From the NCBI GenBank assembly GCA_964514215.1, contig CAZEPW010000014.1:1-64000 (forward strand): DNA of 64,000 nucleotides, written 5' to 3'. Made by a program: the position numbers and the translations under genes. Below are positions 8,786-17,599 of the stretch, piece by piece. The DNA is from CAYQUC01 sp964514215 (GTDB taxonomy: Bacteria > Pseudomonadota > Gammaproteobacteria > UBA6429 > Thiohalophilaceae). Numbering within the stretch: position 1 is the stretch's first letter; the number at the start of each line of letters is the position of its first letter. The notes beneath the pieces are model-generated. The model saw only the letters and a list, made by a program, of their open reading frames with translations. It was not told where the DNA came from and did not search any database.

Positions 8786-9438
8786 GACTTCTCAGCGTTA
8801 GTCTTTTCTGGAATGACAATGTCATGTAATTTCATTTCAATAAATTCGCGTTTCTCTTTATTTCGAATGTTAACAGCTAATGCAGATTTATACGCATCTT
8901 TAGCAAGAGAAAACTCTTTTTTTGCTGCGTATACATCACCTCGAAGTTCATTATATTCTGATTTAAAGCTAACACTGCGTTCATCTTTAACTAACTTCAA
9001 AGCTTGCTCAATCTTATTTTCATTTAGTAAAATTCTAGCTAAACGAATTCGTGCTATATGTTTGATTCCATCATCGGAGCTATTCGACAATAACCAGTTT
9101 AATTTATTAATAGCATCGTCAAACTTTTTTTCGTCAACCAATTTTTTAGCCATAACCAATGATGCTAATGATGCATACGGCGTGCTAGAGTAATCCAAAA
9201 TTAACTCAGACCCAGCAGCAAAAAACTCATCAGTTTTTTTATTGTGACTACTTTCAATCATTGTTTGATATAAACTAGAAGCAGATTGTCCTTTCTCAGA
9301 CTGATAACTACCCCACTGTTTAAATCCAACAATAGCACCAACACCCAAAATTAATCCGCCAATAACGGATTTACCATTTTCTTTCCACCACGTTTTTAAT
9401 GCTTCAAGTGTTTCTTCATCAGTTTCGTAATTATTCAC
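8782..9438 (-). CDS. yfgM: YfgM-family membrane-anchored TPR protein
   Basis: An inner-membrane protein of 218 residues: a cytoplasmic N-terminus with LEALKTWWKENGKS, one transmembrane helix (about residues 22-40, GGLILGVGAIVGF), and a periplasmic region of helical repeats. In E. coli YfgM associates with the SecYEG translocon and PpiD, linking secretion to periplasmic chaperones. The KTWW motif just before the helix is characteristic. It sits between hisS and bamB, as in most gammaproteobacteria, with a 4-base overlap to bamB. Confidence 0.9.
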   Translation of the reverse strand: MNNYETDEETLEALKTWWKENGKSVIGGLILGVGAIVGFKQWGSYQSEKGQSASSLYQTMIESSHNKKTDEFFAAGSELILDYSSTPYASLASLVMAKKLVDEKKFDDAINKLNWLLSNSSDDGIKHIARIRLARILLNENKIEQALKLVKDERSVSFKSEYNELRGDVYAAKKEFSLAKDAYKSALAVNIRNKEKREFIEMKLHDIVIPEKTNAEKS

Positions 9439-9477
9439 GCTAAAACCTCTATCATTCTATTTAGTTTGACCAAACCA

Positions 9478-10746
9478 TCATTTTTTAATTAAAAATTCAG
9501 GTAATTGATCAAGTTTAATCGTTTGCTGTGCGGTATCATTTCGTAGATACTTAACTGCAACTTCATCATTGGCTATTTCGTTCTCGCCAATAATAATTGC
9601 TATTGAAGCACCGCTTTTATCCGCTTTTTTCATTTGGCTCTTAAAACTGCCGCCACCACAGTTCATCTGCAAGCGTAAATTCGGAATTGCAGCTCGTAAT
9701 TTTTCAGATAACATAATACCTGATTTTTCAGCAGATTCACCTGCCAATATCATATATATTTCGGGTAAAAACGCCAATTTAGGGATAAAATCCTCTGGAA
9801 TTAGTTCAATTAAGCGTTCTAAGCCCAGCGCGAAACCAACGGCAGGTGTATCACGACCACCTATCTGGGCGACTAAACCATCGTATCGACCACCAGCACA
9901 GATAGTCCCCTGTGCTCCCAGTTTGTCCGTTACCCACTCAAATACCGTCTTCGTGTAATAATCAAGCCCTCGAACTAACCGCTGATTAATTGTATAAGAG
10001 ATATTTAATGAATCCAGATAGTCACACAAAGACGTAAAATGCTGCTTTGATTCCTCATCCAAATATTCATCGAGTTTTGGAGCCGCTTCAATTAAAGCCT
10101 GTAAATCCGGGTTTTTACTATCCAAGATACGCATTGGATTAGACAATAAACGACGTTGACTATCTTCATCCAATTGTTCGTGATTTTCCGTAAAATATGC
10201 AACCAATACTTCTCGATAACGCACTCTAGCTTCTGGAGTACCCAGACTATTAATTTCTAAAGTAACATCCTCGCTAATTCCTAGTTTCTTCCACAATTTG
10301 TCAGTAATGGATATTAATTCAGCATCAATATCCGGTGCTGAAATGCCAAAGACCTCCACACCAAATTGAAAAAACTGACGGTATCTACCCCGTTGTGGTC
10401 GTTCATGACGAAACATTGGGCCGTAATACCATAGCCGTTGTTGCTGATTATAAATTAAGGCATTTTCAATACACGCCCGAACACAACTAGCCGTCCCCTC
10501 TGGACGTAAAGTCAAACTGTCACCATTTCTATCTTCGAAAGTGTACATTTCTTTTTCGACTATATCGGTTACTTCTCCAATTGAACGTTTAAATAAATCT
10601 GTTTTCTCGACAATTGGCATCCGTATTTCCTGATAACCATAAGAAGCAATAAGCTCCTTAAAACTATTTTCCACGAATTGCCATTTATAGGCAGATTCAG
10701 GAACAATATCATTCATTCCACGAATTGCATTAATTGATTTTGACAT
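9478..10746 (-). CDS. hisS: Histidyl-tRNA synthetase
   Basis: HisS charges tRNA-His; class II synthetase fold, 422 residues. The N-terminus has RGMNDIVP; motif 2 includes FRHERPQRGRYRQFFQFGVE; the histidine-specific signatures LVRGLDYYTKTVFEW and AGGRYDGLV follow; motif 3 is GFALGLERL. The C-terminal anticodon-binding domain covers about residues 330-422. It lies 24 bases downstream of rodZ. The ispG gene that normally separates rodZ from hisS in gammaproteobacteria is not here. Confidence 0.97.
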   Translation of the reverse strand: MSKSINAIRGMNDIVPESAYKWQFVENSFKELIASYGYQEIRMPIVEKTDLFKRSIGEVTDIVEKEMYTFEDRNGDSLTLRPEGTASCVRACIENALIYNQQQRLWYYGPMFRHERPQRGRYRQFFQFGVEVFGISAPDIDAELISITDKLWKKLGISEDVTLEINSLGTPEARVRYREVLVAYFTENHEQLDEDSQRRLLSNPMRILDSKNPDLQALIEAAPKLDEYLDEESKQHFTSLCDYLDSLNISYTINQRLVRGLDYYTKTVFEWVTDKLGAQGTICAGGRYDGLVAQIGGRDTPAVGFALGLERLIELIPEDFIPKLAFLPEIYMILAGESAEKSGIMLSEKLRAAIPNLRLQMNCGGGSFKSQMKKADKSGASIAIIIGENEIANDEVAVKYLRNDTAQQTIKLDQLPEFLIKK

Positions 10747-10770
10747 TTTGTTAATCCTACGGTTAATTCA

Positions 10771-11598
10771 CTAATTCAAATTATTATTAATCACAAAATG
10801 CGTTATTTCTTTATTAGTATAATTTGATTGATTAAAATCGTGGCCATTCACTTTAATTTTTACTGCTCGTGAATTACCTAACGTGACCTCAAATGGTAAT
10901 TTGCCATTAAATTCCAACGTTTTACCACTTTTTATAAAACTCGATATCAACTTTCGCCCTGTGGCGTCAATAAGTTGTATCCACGAATCATTAGTAAAAT
11001 GTAAATGAATAGAATCTACCTTAGCTATTGTTTGATTCGATTTAGTATTAGGTATACTTTTTTTTACTAATGATTTTGTCTGTTGTTGTTCAATAACATC
11101 ATTGCTATCAACACTTTCAATTTTTTCTTCTAGCAATTTATTTTTTTCAGTTTTATTATTGATTGATAATTTTTTAATTTCATTTAATAAACCATATTCA
11201 ACTTCGAAATAAGTTAAACTGGATAATGAAATGGCAACCACAGTCAATTTAAATAAATAACTTTTTTTAATTTTATTTGATACGTAAGCTTTTTTTAAAA
11301 CAATTGGATTTTGATAGGTTATTAGCGAATTAGTTTTTAGTATATTAAATCTCCGAAACTCGGATACAGCATCGAATAATTTTAAGTAATTTCGAATGTA
11401 TCCTGCTATGAAAGATTCTGACGGAATTTTACTGTATTGTCCCAATTCTAAAGCACGAATTAAAGAACTGTCCAAATATATTTGTCCAGCAACATCTTCG
11501 ATGGAGTAACCTCGAGACTCTCTAAGCAAACGCAGCTTTTTTCCTAAAACAATTTCTTCTGCTTCTTCTTGAGTTTTGACTGAATCTATTTCAGACAT
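10771..11598 (-). CDS. rodZ: Cytoskeleton protein RodZ
   Basis: RodZ anchors MreB to the inner membrane and supports rod shape. The N-terminal HTH domain (about residues 18-78, LGKKLRLLRESRGYSIEDVA) is followed by one transmembrane helix (about 115-131) with basic residues before it, then a periplasmic linker and a DUF4115-type domain (about 195-272, SWIQLIDATGRKLI). At 275 residues it is shorter than E. coli RodZ (about 337), mainly through a shorter linker. It lies 2 bases after pilF. Confidence 0.92.
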   Translation of the reverse strand: MSEIDSVKTQEEAEEIVLGKKLRLLRESRGYSIEDVAGQIYLDSSLIRALELGQYSKIPSESFIAGYIRNYLKLFDAVSEFRRFNILKTNSLITYQNPIVLKKAYVSNKIKKSYLFKLTVVAISLSSLTYFEVEYGLLNEIKKLSINNKTEKNKLLEEKIESVDSNDVIEQQQTKSLVKKSIPNTKSNQTIAKVDSIHLHFTNDSWIQLIDATGRKLISSFIKSGKTLEFNGKLPFEVTLGNSRAVKIKVNGHDFNQSNYTNKEITHFVINNNLN

Positions 11599-11600
11599 AC

Positions 11601-12362
11601 CTATAAGCCGTCTCGACCCTCTAATTTATCTAACATTATAGCTTCTTTTGAATCGGGATATTTTACCCGTAAAATAGTTGAATAACTTTCTACTATGTCC
11701 TTATTTTTATATTTTCGTTCAAGCAATATTCCAATCCATAAACTTTCTGGTGATTGTTTTGCTAACGCTAAATACCGAACATAATAACGTTTCGCAGGCT
11801 TAAACAAACCTGAATCAAAACTAATTTGTGTCATACCTAATAATGATTTAGGTAAATTATGATTTAGTTTTAATGCATGTCTAAAATGTTTTTCTGCTAA
11901 ATGAATATTACCTTTTTGTTGTTCACAGATGCCTAAATTTTCATAAACACCAAATTTATCTGGATATAAAGGATCTTTTAACACCTCAGAAAAATATTTC
12001 ACAGACTCTTCATACTCTCCCTGCGAACACAAAAACACACCATAGTTATTTTTTGCTCTTGAATTTTTTGGCGCAAGCGATATGGCTTCTTTAAAATGTT
12101 CATCAGCTTTATCGTTAACTTTAAGTATTTTTTGCAGCTCAGCCATATACAAATGAGCAAGAGCATTATCAGAATCTTGTTCAAGAGATTTTAACAACTT
12201 AGCGTTAGCTGCTTGATATAATTTTTTTTGAAGATAAGCCAAACCCAACTTCGAGTTAATAACAGAGGCTTTTTTTAAATCGATATTCGCTCTTTCTGTA
12301 ACTAATGTACAACCCGACAGAAATATAACGAACAAAGATATAAATATTATATTTTTTTTCAT
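11601..12362 (-). CDS. pilF: Type IV pilus biogenesis lipoprotein PilF/PilW
   Basis: A 253-residue TPR lipoprotein. The signal ends in FLSGC with Cys18 as the lipidation site. At least five TPR-like units follow, with motifs such as ALAHLYMAEL and AKNNYGVFLCSQGEYEES. In Pseudomonas PilF pilots the secretin PilQ to the outer membrane for type IV pilus assembly; no other pilus genes occur here, but this is the standard locus for pilF. The ATG overlaps the rlmN stop by 4 bases (12359-12362), indicating coupling. Confidence 0.9.
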   Translation of the reverse strand: MKKNIIFISLFVIFLSGCTLVTERANIDLKKASVINSKLGLAYLQKKLYQAANAKLLKSLEQDSDNALAHLYMAELQKILKVNDKADEHFKEAISLAPKNSRAKNNYGVFLCSQGEYEESVKYFSEVLKDPLYPDKFGVYENLGICEQQKGNIHLAEKHFRHALKLNHNLPKSLLGMTQISFDSGLFKPAKRYYVRYLALAKQSPESLWIGILLERKYKNKDIVESYSTILRVKYPDSKEAIMLDKLEGRDGL

Positions 12363-13483
12363 AACGTTGCTCTTTGATTATTTTTTAAATTATTTTTTTT
12401 ATTTTCAGTTCTTTTGGTGCGATCTAAAACCTTACCTGCAAGTTGACCGCATGCGGCATCAATATCATCACCTCGGGTTTTACGAGTCATTGTTACTAAT
12501 CCAGCTTTCATTAAAATATCGCTAAATTTTTCAATTGTTTCCTTAGAAGAACATTTATAGTCCGTTTGTGGAAAAGGATTAAACGGAATTAAATTGACTT
12601 TTGATGGTATATTACGTAGCAATTTCACTAACTCTCGAGCATGACTCGGTTGATCGTTGATACCATCTAACATAACATACTCAAATGTAATTTTTCGCCT
12701 TGCTTCATCCTGTATATAACGTTTGCACGATTCTAATAAAACTTTAATAGGGTATTTTTTATTTATTGGAACAATTTCATCCCGCAAAGCATCATTTGGT
12801 GCATGCAACGACACAGCTAAACTAACATCACTTTGTTCTTTTAATCTATCCAAAGCAGGTACAACACCCGAAGTACTTAAAGTAATTCGGCGTTTTGATA
12901 AACCATAAGCATTATCATCCATCATAATATCCATGGCTTTTATTACATTTTGATAATTTAGTAACGGCTCACCCATTCCCATTAATACGACATTCGTTAT
13001 TTTTCTATCATCTCTAGGGACGCAGGACATGGCATGATTAGCTAACCAAACTTGACCGATAATTTCTGCCACCGATAGATTACGATTAAAACCTTGTTGC
13101 GCCGTCGAACAAAAAGTGCAATCTAATGCACAGCCAACTTGAGAAGAAATACATAACGTGCCACGATTTTTTTCTGGGATATAGACAGTCTCAATGCAAT
13201 TACCATTACCAACTTCTAGAAGCCATTTTATTGTACCATCGTTAGATTTCTGTTCCGATGCAATTTTGGGAATGCTTATCTCTGCTATTTCAGCTAATTT
13301 AATTTTAAGCGTTTTACTGATATTACTCATTAATGAAAAATCACTAACACCAAACTGATATATCCACTGTAATAATTGTTTTGCACGAAAAGATTTCTCA
13401 CCTAAATCAGCGAAGAATGACTCCAGATCACTCTCACTATAATCAAGCAAATTCACTTTATCTTTTTTAATTACATCAACCAT
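12359..13483 (-). CDS. rlmN: Dual-specificity 23S rRNA/tRNA methyltransferase RlmN
   Basis: A radical SAM enzyme that methylates C2 of adenosine 2503 in 23S rRNA and A37 in several tRNAs. The CxxxCxxC cluster is Cys118, Cys122 and Cys125 in GCALDCTFCSTAQQG. The methyl-carrying Cys is kept near the C-terminus in DIDAACGQLAG. GMGEPLLNY is also typical. Length 374 residues. It heads the rlmN-pilF-rodZ-hisS-yfgM-bamB-der run; the upstream 292 bases up to iscX show no other gene. Confidence 0.96.
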   Translation of the reverse strand: MVDVIKKDKVNLLDYSESDLESFFADLGEKSFRAKQLLQWIYQFGVSDFSLMSNISKTLKIKLAEIAEISIPKIASEQKSNDGTIKWLLEVGNGNCIETVYIPEKNRGTLCISSQVGCALDCTFCSTAQQGFNRNLSVAEIIGQVWLANHAMSCVPRDDRKITNVVLMGMGEPLLNYQNVIKAMDIMMDDNAYGLSKRRITLSTSGVVPALDRLKEQSDVSLAVSLHAPNDALRDEIVPINKKYPIKVLLESCKRYIQDEARRKITFEYVMLDGINDQPSHARELVKLLRNIPSKVNLIPFNPFPQTDYKCSSKETIEKFSDILMKAGLVTMTRKTRGDDIDAACGQLAGKVLDRTKRTENKKNNLKNNQRATL

Positions 13484-13775
13484 TTTAATTGCGCTAGTAG
13501 TTTTATAACACTTTGAATGAAGAAAAACTCTTTATTTAAAACAAATAGTTAGTATTAAATATAGTATATATATTTCTAAGCTATTTTTCGGATATGTCAT
13601 CACAGAATATTGAGCTAAACCAAGGTATTTCAAACAACAATGATAGCATCATTGTATAACATGACCTAGAAGGCGATTAGCCAATGACAGTGGCTTTAGG
13701 ATATGAAGCGATTATTTATTACGATACATTTGAGACTGGTCTGTAACCAATTGATATTAAAGAATTAATTACTCA
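13484..13775. other. AT-rich spacer between rlmN and iscX
   Basis: 292 bases with no convincing reading frame. It should hold the rlmN promoter (minus strand) and the end of the isc transcript. No strong hairpin with a T tract was found. Confidence 0.4.
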
Positions 13776-13976
13776 TCACTCTTTTTCGTTAATCCACTCT
13801 TGTTGAATGGCTTCAAGAATCTTTTCACCACAATGCTCAGCTAAATCATTAAACTCAGCTAATTGCATAACCCACTCACGTAATTCCGTAAATCGCAGCT
13901 GCGTTGGATCAACCTCAGGATGTACCTCGAGCAACTCAATTGCAATATCAAGTGAATCTATCCATTTTAACGACAT
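13776..13976 (-). CDS. iscX: Fe-S assembly protein IscX
   Basis: A 66-residue acidic protein, normal size for IscX (YfhJ), which binds IscS and iron and modulates cluster assembly. Motifs LKWIDSLDIAIELLEVHP and VDPTQLRFTELREWV match the family. Its position as the last gene of the isc cluster, 11 bases after fdx, supports the call. Confidence 0.95.
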   Translation of the reverse strand: MSLKWIDSLDIAIELLEVHPEVDPTQLRFTELREWVMQLAEFNDLAEHCGEKILEAIQQEWINEKE

Positions 13977-13987
13977 AACGTAAACTC

Positions 13988-14332
13988 CTAGTGATTCTCA
14001 GATACCATGTTTATAGTATACTTAGGTATTTCGATAACTAAATCTTGCTCACTTACGATAGTCTGACAACTCAAACGAGAATCGGGCTCTAACCCCCAGG
14101 CCTTATCCAACAAATCATCTTCTAATTCTTCAATTTCATTTAACGAATCCAGTCCTTCACGAATATAAACATGACAAGTCGTACAAGCACAGGACTTTTC
14201 ACAAGCGTGCTCTATTTCAATACCAATCGATAATGCTGCATCACAGATTGTTGTCCCAGCTTTAGCGTCAATTTCGACAACCGCACCATCAGGGCATAAC
14301 TCTTCATGAGGTAAAAATATTAACTTGGTCAT
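13988..14332 (-). CDS. fdx: ISC-type [2Fe-2S] ferredoxin
   Basis: A 114-residue adrenodoxin-type ferredoxin that supplies electrons during IscU cluster assembly. The four ligands are Cys44, Cys50 and Cys53 in HACEKSCACTTCHVY and Cys89 in SRLSCQTIV. The acidic helix LNEIEELEDDLLD is typical of the partner-binding face. It is preceded by hscA (35-base gap) and followed by iscX. Confidence 0.96.
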   Translation of the reverse strand: MTKLIFLPHEELCPDGAVVEIDAKAGTTICDAALSIGIEIEHACEKSCACTTCHVYIREGLDSLNEIEELEDDLLDKAWGLEPDSRLSCQTIVSEQDLVIEIPKYTINMVSENH

Positions 14333-14367
14333 ATCATTTCCTAAACTCTTAAATTTATAACGAATAG

Positions 14368-16239
14368 TTACTCAAACTCATCCAGTTTATGACCAGATAA
14401 AGCCTTATTGATGTTTTTGTCCATACGACGAGATGCAAAATCACTTGTTACTTTATCTACCAATTCAATTGCAGTTTTAATCTTGCGCGTATTCGAACCA
14501 AGCTTGATTGTTGCTAGTTCCGTTACTGAATTATTAATTAACTGAATTTCATCATCCGTTAACAGATTTTCAGCATCTTCAGCCAAAGCAGCGTTTACCG
14601 CTTCAATGACACGCTCAGCTTCAACTTGTTGCTCTCGTAGCATACGCGCATTAACATCATGCTCAGCATGAGTTAAAGAGTCGCGTAACATTTGTTCTAC
14701 TTCTGAATCCATTAAACCGTAAGATGGTTTAACTTCAATGGCACTTTCAACACCAGTGGTTTGTTCCTTCGCCGAAACGGATAATAAGCCATCGGCATCA
14801 ACTTGAAATGTCACTCTAATTCGCGCGGCACCAGCCACCATCGGAGGAATGCCACGTAAAGTAAACCGACCAAGTGAACGACAATCAGAAACCAAATCAC
14901 GTTCACCTTGTAAGACATGAATTGACATTGCGGTTTGACCATCTTTAAACGTCGTAAAATCTTGTGCCCGAGCAGCAGGAATAACGGTATTACGGGGTAT
15001 AACCTTTTCAACTAATTCCCCCATAGTTTCTAAGCCCAAGGATAAAGGAGTGATATCAAGTAACAAAATTTCGTTTTCTGATTTATTACCAACCAATATA
15101 TCAGCTTGAATCGCGGCACCGATTGCCACAACCTTATCCGGATCAATATCGACCAAGGGCTCCGATTGAAAAAATTCTTTTATTTTACTTCTGACTCTAG
15201 GCACTCGAGTTGAACCACCAACCATTATAATTTCATCGATATCCTCGATAGCCAGTCCGGCATCACGTAACGCACGTCGACAAGGTAATAGTGTTTTCTT
15301 AATTAATGGGTCAATAATGTCATAAAGTTTATCTCGAGTTAATTCACCGCTCCATTTTAATTGTCCATAATCAAGCTCAATGACTGTAGACTCATTTTTG
15401 GTTAACTTTTCTTTGCTGTCGCAGGCTTTTAATAATAAATAACGTGCCGTTGATTTATCAATATTTTGAGCAACACCCGACTCAAGCAATAACCATTCTG
15501 CGATAGCATGGTCAAAATCATCACCACCAAGGGCGGTATCCCCTGCTGTGGCTAATACTTCAAAAACACCTTTATTCAAACGTAAAATTGAAACATCAAA
15601 AGTACCGCCACCAAGATCATAAATAGCAATAACACCATCTTCTTTTTTATCTAAACCATATGCAACCGCGGCAGCCGTTGGTTCATTTAATAATCGCAAA
15701 ACATTTAAGCCCGCAATTTTTCCAGCATCTTTTGTTGCTTGTCGTTGAGCATCGTCAAAATAGGCCGGAACGGTAATAACAACGCCGCTGAGTTCACCAC
15801 CCAGAGTTTGTTCTGCTCTTAATTTTAAATTTTTTAAAATTTCAGCCGATACCTCTATAGCACTAACATTAGATGCTGATGTTTTTATACGAGGAACAGC
15901 GCTATCATTCGATTCAAATGAATAAGGTAAGCTGTCACCTAATCCTTTAATTTCACTGATACTTCGCCCAATTAAACGTTTAACTGATGCAATGGTATTA
16001 TGTGGGTCGTTTACTAATTGCTGTTTTGCCTCTAAACCAACAACAGGTGGTTTATCTTTCTGATACTGAACAACCGAAGGTAATAAATGTTTATTATGTT
16101 CATCGGCAAGCGTATTGGCTTGGCCACTTCTAACCGTTGCAACAAGTGAGTTTGTTGTACCCAAATCAATACCAACCGCTAATCGATGTTGATGTGGTGC
16201 CGTAGCTTCACCGGGTTCACTAATTTGTAATAAGGCCAT
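14368..16239 (-). CDS. hscA: Fe-S cluster chaperone HscA (Hsp70)
   Basis: HscA is the specialised Hsp70 that, with HscB, releases the nascent cluster from IscU by acting on its LPPVK motif. Length 623 residues. The ATPase domain shows GIDLGTTNSLVAT, AVAYGLDKKEDG, IYDLGGGTFDVSIL and IMVGGSTRVPRV; the substrate-binding domain starts near LDITPLSLGLETMG. The GIDLGTTNSL start following a short N-terminal extension is typical of HscA rather than DnaK. It lies 29 bases after hscB. Confidence 0.97.
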   Translation of the reverse strand: MALLQISEPGEATAPHQHRLAVGIDLGTTNSLVATVRSGQANTLADEHNKHLLPSVVQYQKDKPPVVGLEAKQQLVNDPHNTIASVKRLIGRSISEIKGLGDSLPYSFESNDSAVPRIKTSASNVSAIEVSAEILKNLKLRAEQTLGGELSGVVITVPAYFDDAQRQATKDAGKIAGLNVLRLLNEPTAAAVAYGLDKKEDGVIAIYDLGGGTFDVSILRLNKGVFEVLATAGDTALGGDDFDHAIAEWLLLESGVAQNIDKSTARYLLLKACDSKEKLTKNESTVIELDYGQLKWSGELTRDKLYDIIDPLIKKTLLPCRRALRDAGLAIEDIDEIIMVGGSTRVPRVRSKIKEFFQSEPLVDIDPDKVVAIGAAIQADILVGNKSENEILLLDITPLSLGLETMGELVEKVIPRNTVIPAARAQDFTTFKDGQTAMSIHVLQGERDLVSDCRSLGRFTLRGIPPMVAGAARIRVTFQVDADGLLSVSAKEQTTGVESAIEVKPSYGLMDSEVEQMLRDSLTHAEHDVNARMLREQQVEAERVIEAVNAALAEDAENLLTDDEIQLINNSVTELATIKLGSNTRKIKTAIELVDKVTSDFASRRMDKNINKALSGHKLDEFE

Positions 16240-16268
16240 AATTATTCAGTTTTTTGGAATTAATCGGG

Positions 16269-16817
16269 TTATTGCGCGTTGTTTAAATCTTCTTCTAAAT
16301 CTTCAGCTTCACGTTGTAATTTTATTAAAAATTGCAATTTTTGAATACGTTTTTTTGCTCGTAATAAATTACTTTCAGTCAATTCTGTAAGTAAATGAGA
16401 CAGTTTGTCTTGAGAACTGCTTATTCGATTTGCTATATCAACTAACATTTTTTCTAAACTTGCTAGAGCATCATGACTACTTCGAACATCAACCAAAGCT
16501 TCTCTTAATTCCATCTGTTCCATTAAAAATTCTGGATCTTGAATCGTTTCAGTTTCGTCATTAAATTTAATATTATTAATTTCTAGAAGGTATTGAGCAC
16601 GCAGAATAGGCGATTTTAAACAGCTATAAGCTTCATTAACTTGCGTTGCTTTTTGAGCAGACAGTAACTTTTCTCTATCGGAGGCATTAGCAAAACGATC
16701 GGGATGAACTGTCTTTTGAAGCTCTCTGTAAATTTCAGATAACTTGAGTAAATCAATATCATAACTTGTCGGAAAGCCAAATAATTCAAAATGATTTTGA
16801 GGTACTGTATTACTCAT
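16269..16817 (-). CDS. hscB: Fe-S cluster co-chaperone HscB
   Basis: A J-domain protein (182 residues) that brings IscU to HscA and stimulates its ATPase. The N-terminal J domain has the HPD motif in TVHPDRFANAS; the C-terminal three-helix IscU-binding domain follows (about residues 90-175). It lies between iscA and hscA as in other isc operons. Confidence 0.95.
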   Translation of the reverse strand: MSNTVPQNHFELFGFPTSYDIDLLKLSEIYRELQKTVHPDRFANASDREKLLSAQKATQVNEAYSCLKSPILRAQYLLEINNIKFNDETETIQDPEFLMEQMELREALVDVRSSHDALASLEKMLVDIANRISSSQDKLSHLLTELTESNLLRAKKRIQKLQFLIKLQREAEDLEEDLNNAQ

Positions 16818-16828
16818 GAATGTTTAAT

Positions 16829-17152
16829 TTATACGTTGAAGCTTTCGCCGCAACCACATTCATCTTTAACATTTGGATTATTAAATTTAAACCCTTCGTT
16901 TAAACCTTCTTTACCATAATCTAATTCAGTACCATCAACATACACCAAGCTTTTAGGATCAACAAATATTGAAACACCATTTGATTCAAATCTTTTATCT
17001 GAATCATCGGCCTCGTCTACAAACTCGAGAACATATGCCATTCCTGAACAACCTGTTGTTTTAACTGCAAGGCGTAAACCTTTGCCTTTACCGCGGTTTT
17101 GCAGGTAATTTTTAATATGCTCGGCTGCTGTTTCAGTTAACGTTATAGGCAT
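16829..17152 (-). CDS. iscA: Fe-S assembly scaffold/carrier IscA
   Basis: An A-type cluster carrier. Starting at the ATG 17152 gives 107 residues beginning MPITLTETAAEHIK, the family length. A longer reading frame extends 20 residues upstream into iscU but lacks family similarity. The three conserved cysteines are in TTGCSGMAY and DECGCGESF near the C-terminus. The gap from iscU is 16 bases. Confidence 0.95.
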   Translation of the reverse strand: MPITLTETAAEHIKNYLQNRGKGKGLRLAVKTTGCSGMAYVLEFVDEADDSDKRFESNGVSIFVDPKSLVYVDGTELDYGKEGLNEGFKFNNPNVKDECGCGESFNV

Positions 17153-17168
17153 ATAATAACTCGCTAAA

Positions 17169-17546
17169 TTATTTCTTTTCTTTGTAATTTGAAATAGCAG
17201 CTTTAATCGCATCTTCAGCTAATACTGAACAATGTATTTTAACTGGTGGTAATTCCAGTTCTTCAGCAATTTCAGTATTTTTAATTTGACCGGCTTCTTC
17301 TAACGTTTTACCTTTTACCCACTCGGTTAATAATGAGCTTGAAGCAATCGCTGAGCCACAACCATAAGTTTTAAATTTTGCATCTTCAATAATACCATCA
17401 TCGCTAACTTTAATTTGCAAACGCATAACATCACCACAAGCTGGTGCGCCAACCATCCCTGTCCCTACATTCGCGTCATCTTTATCCATGTTGCCAACAT
17501 TTCGTGGATTTTCGTAATGTTCTATAACCTTTTCACTATATGCCAT
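17169..17546 (-). CDS. iscU: Fe-S cluster assembly scaffold IscU
   Basis: The scaffold on which IscS-derived sulfur and iron form [2Fe-2S] clusters. 125 residues. The three ligand cysteines are Cys37 (GAPACGDV), Cys63 (YGCGSAIASS) and Cys106 (LPPVKIHCS); the last lies in the LPPVK motif recognised by HscA. Asp39 is also kept. It follows iscS by 53 bases. Confidence 0.97.
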   Translation of the reverse strand: MAYSEKVIEHYENPRNVGNMDKDDANVGTGMVGAPACGDVMRLQIKVSDDGIIEDAKFKTYGCGSAIASSSLLTEWVKGKTLEEAGQIKNTEIAEELELPPVKIHCSVLAEDAIKAAISNYKEKK

Positions 17547-17599
17547 GATTGCGTACCCTCTTTAATACAAACTTTGATTAATTTATAACGACTTTATAT

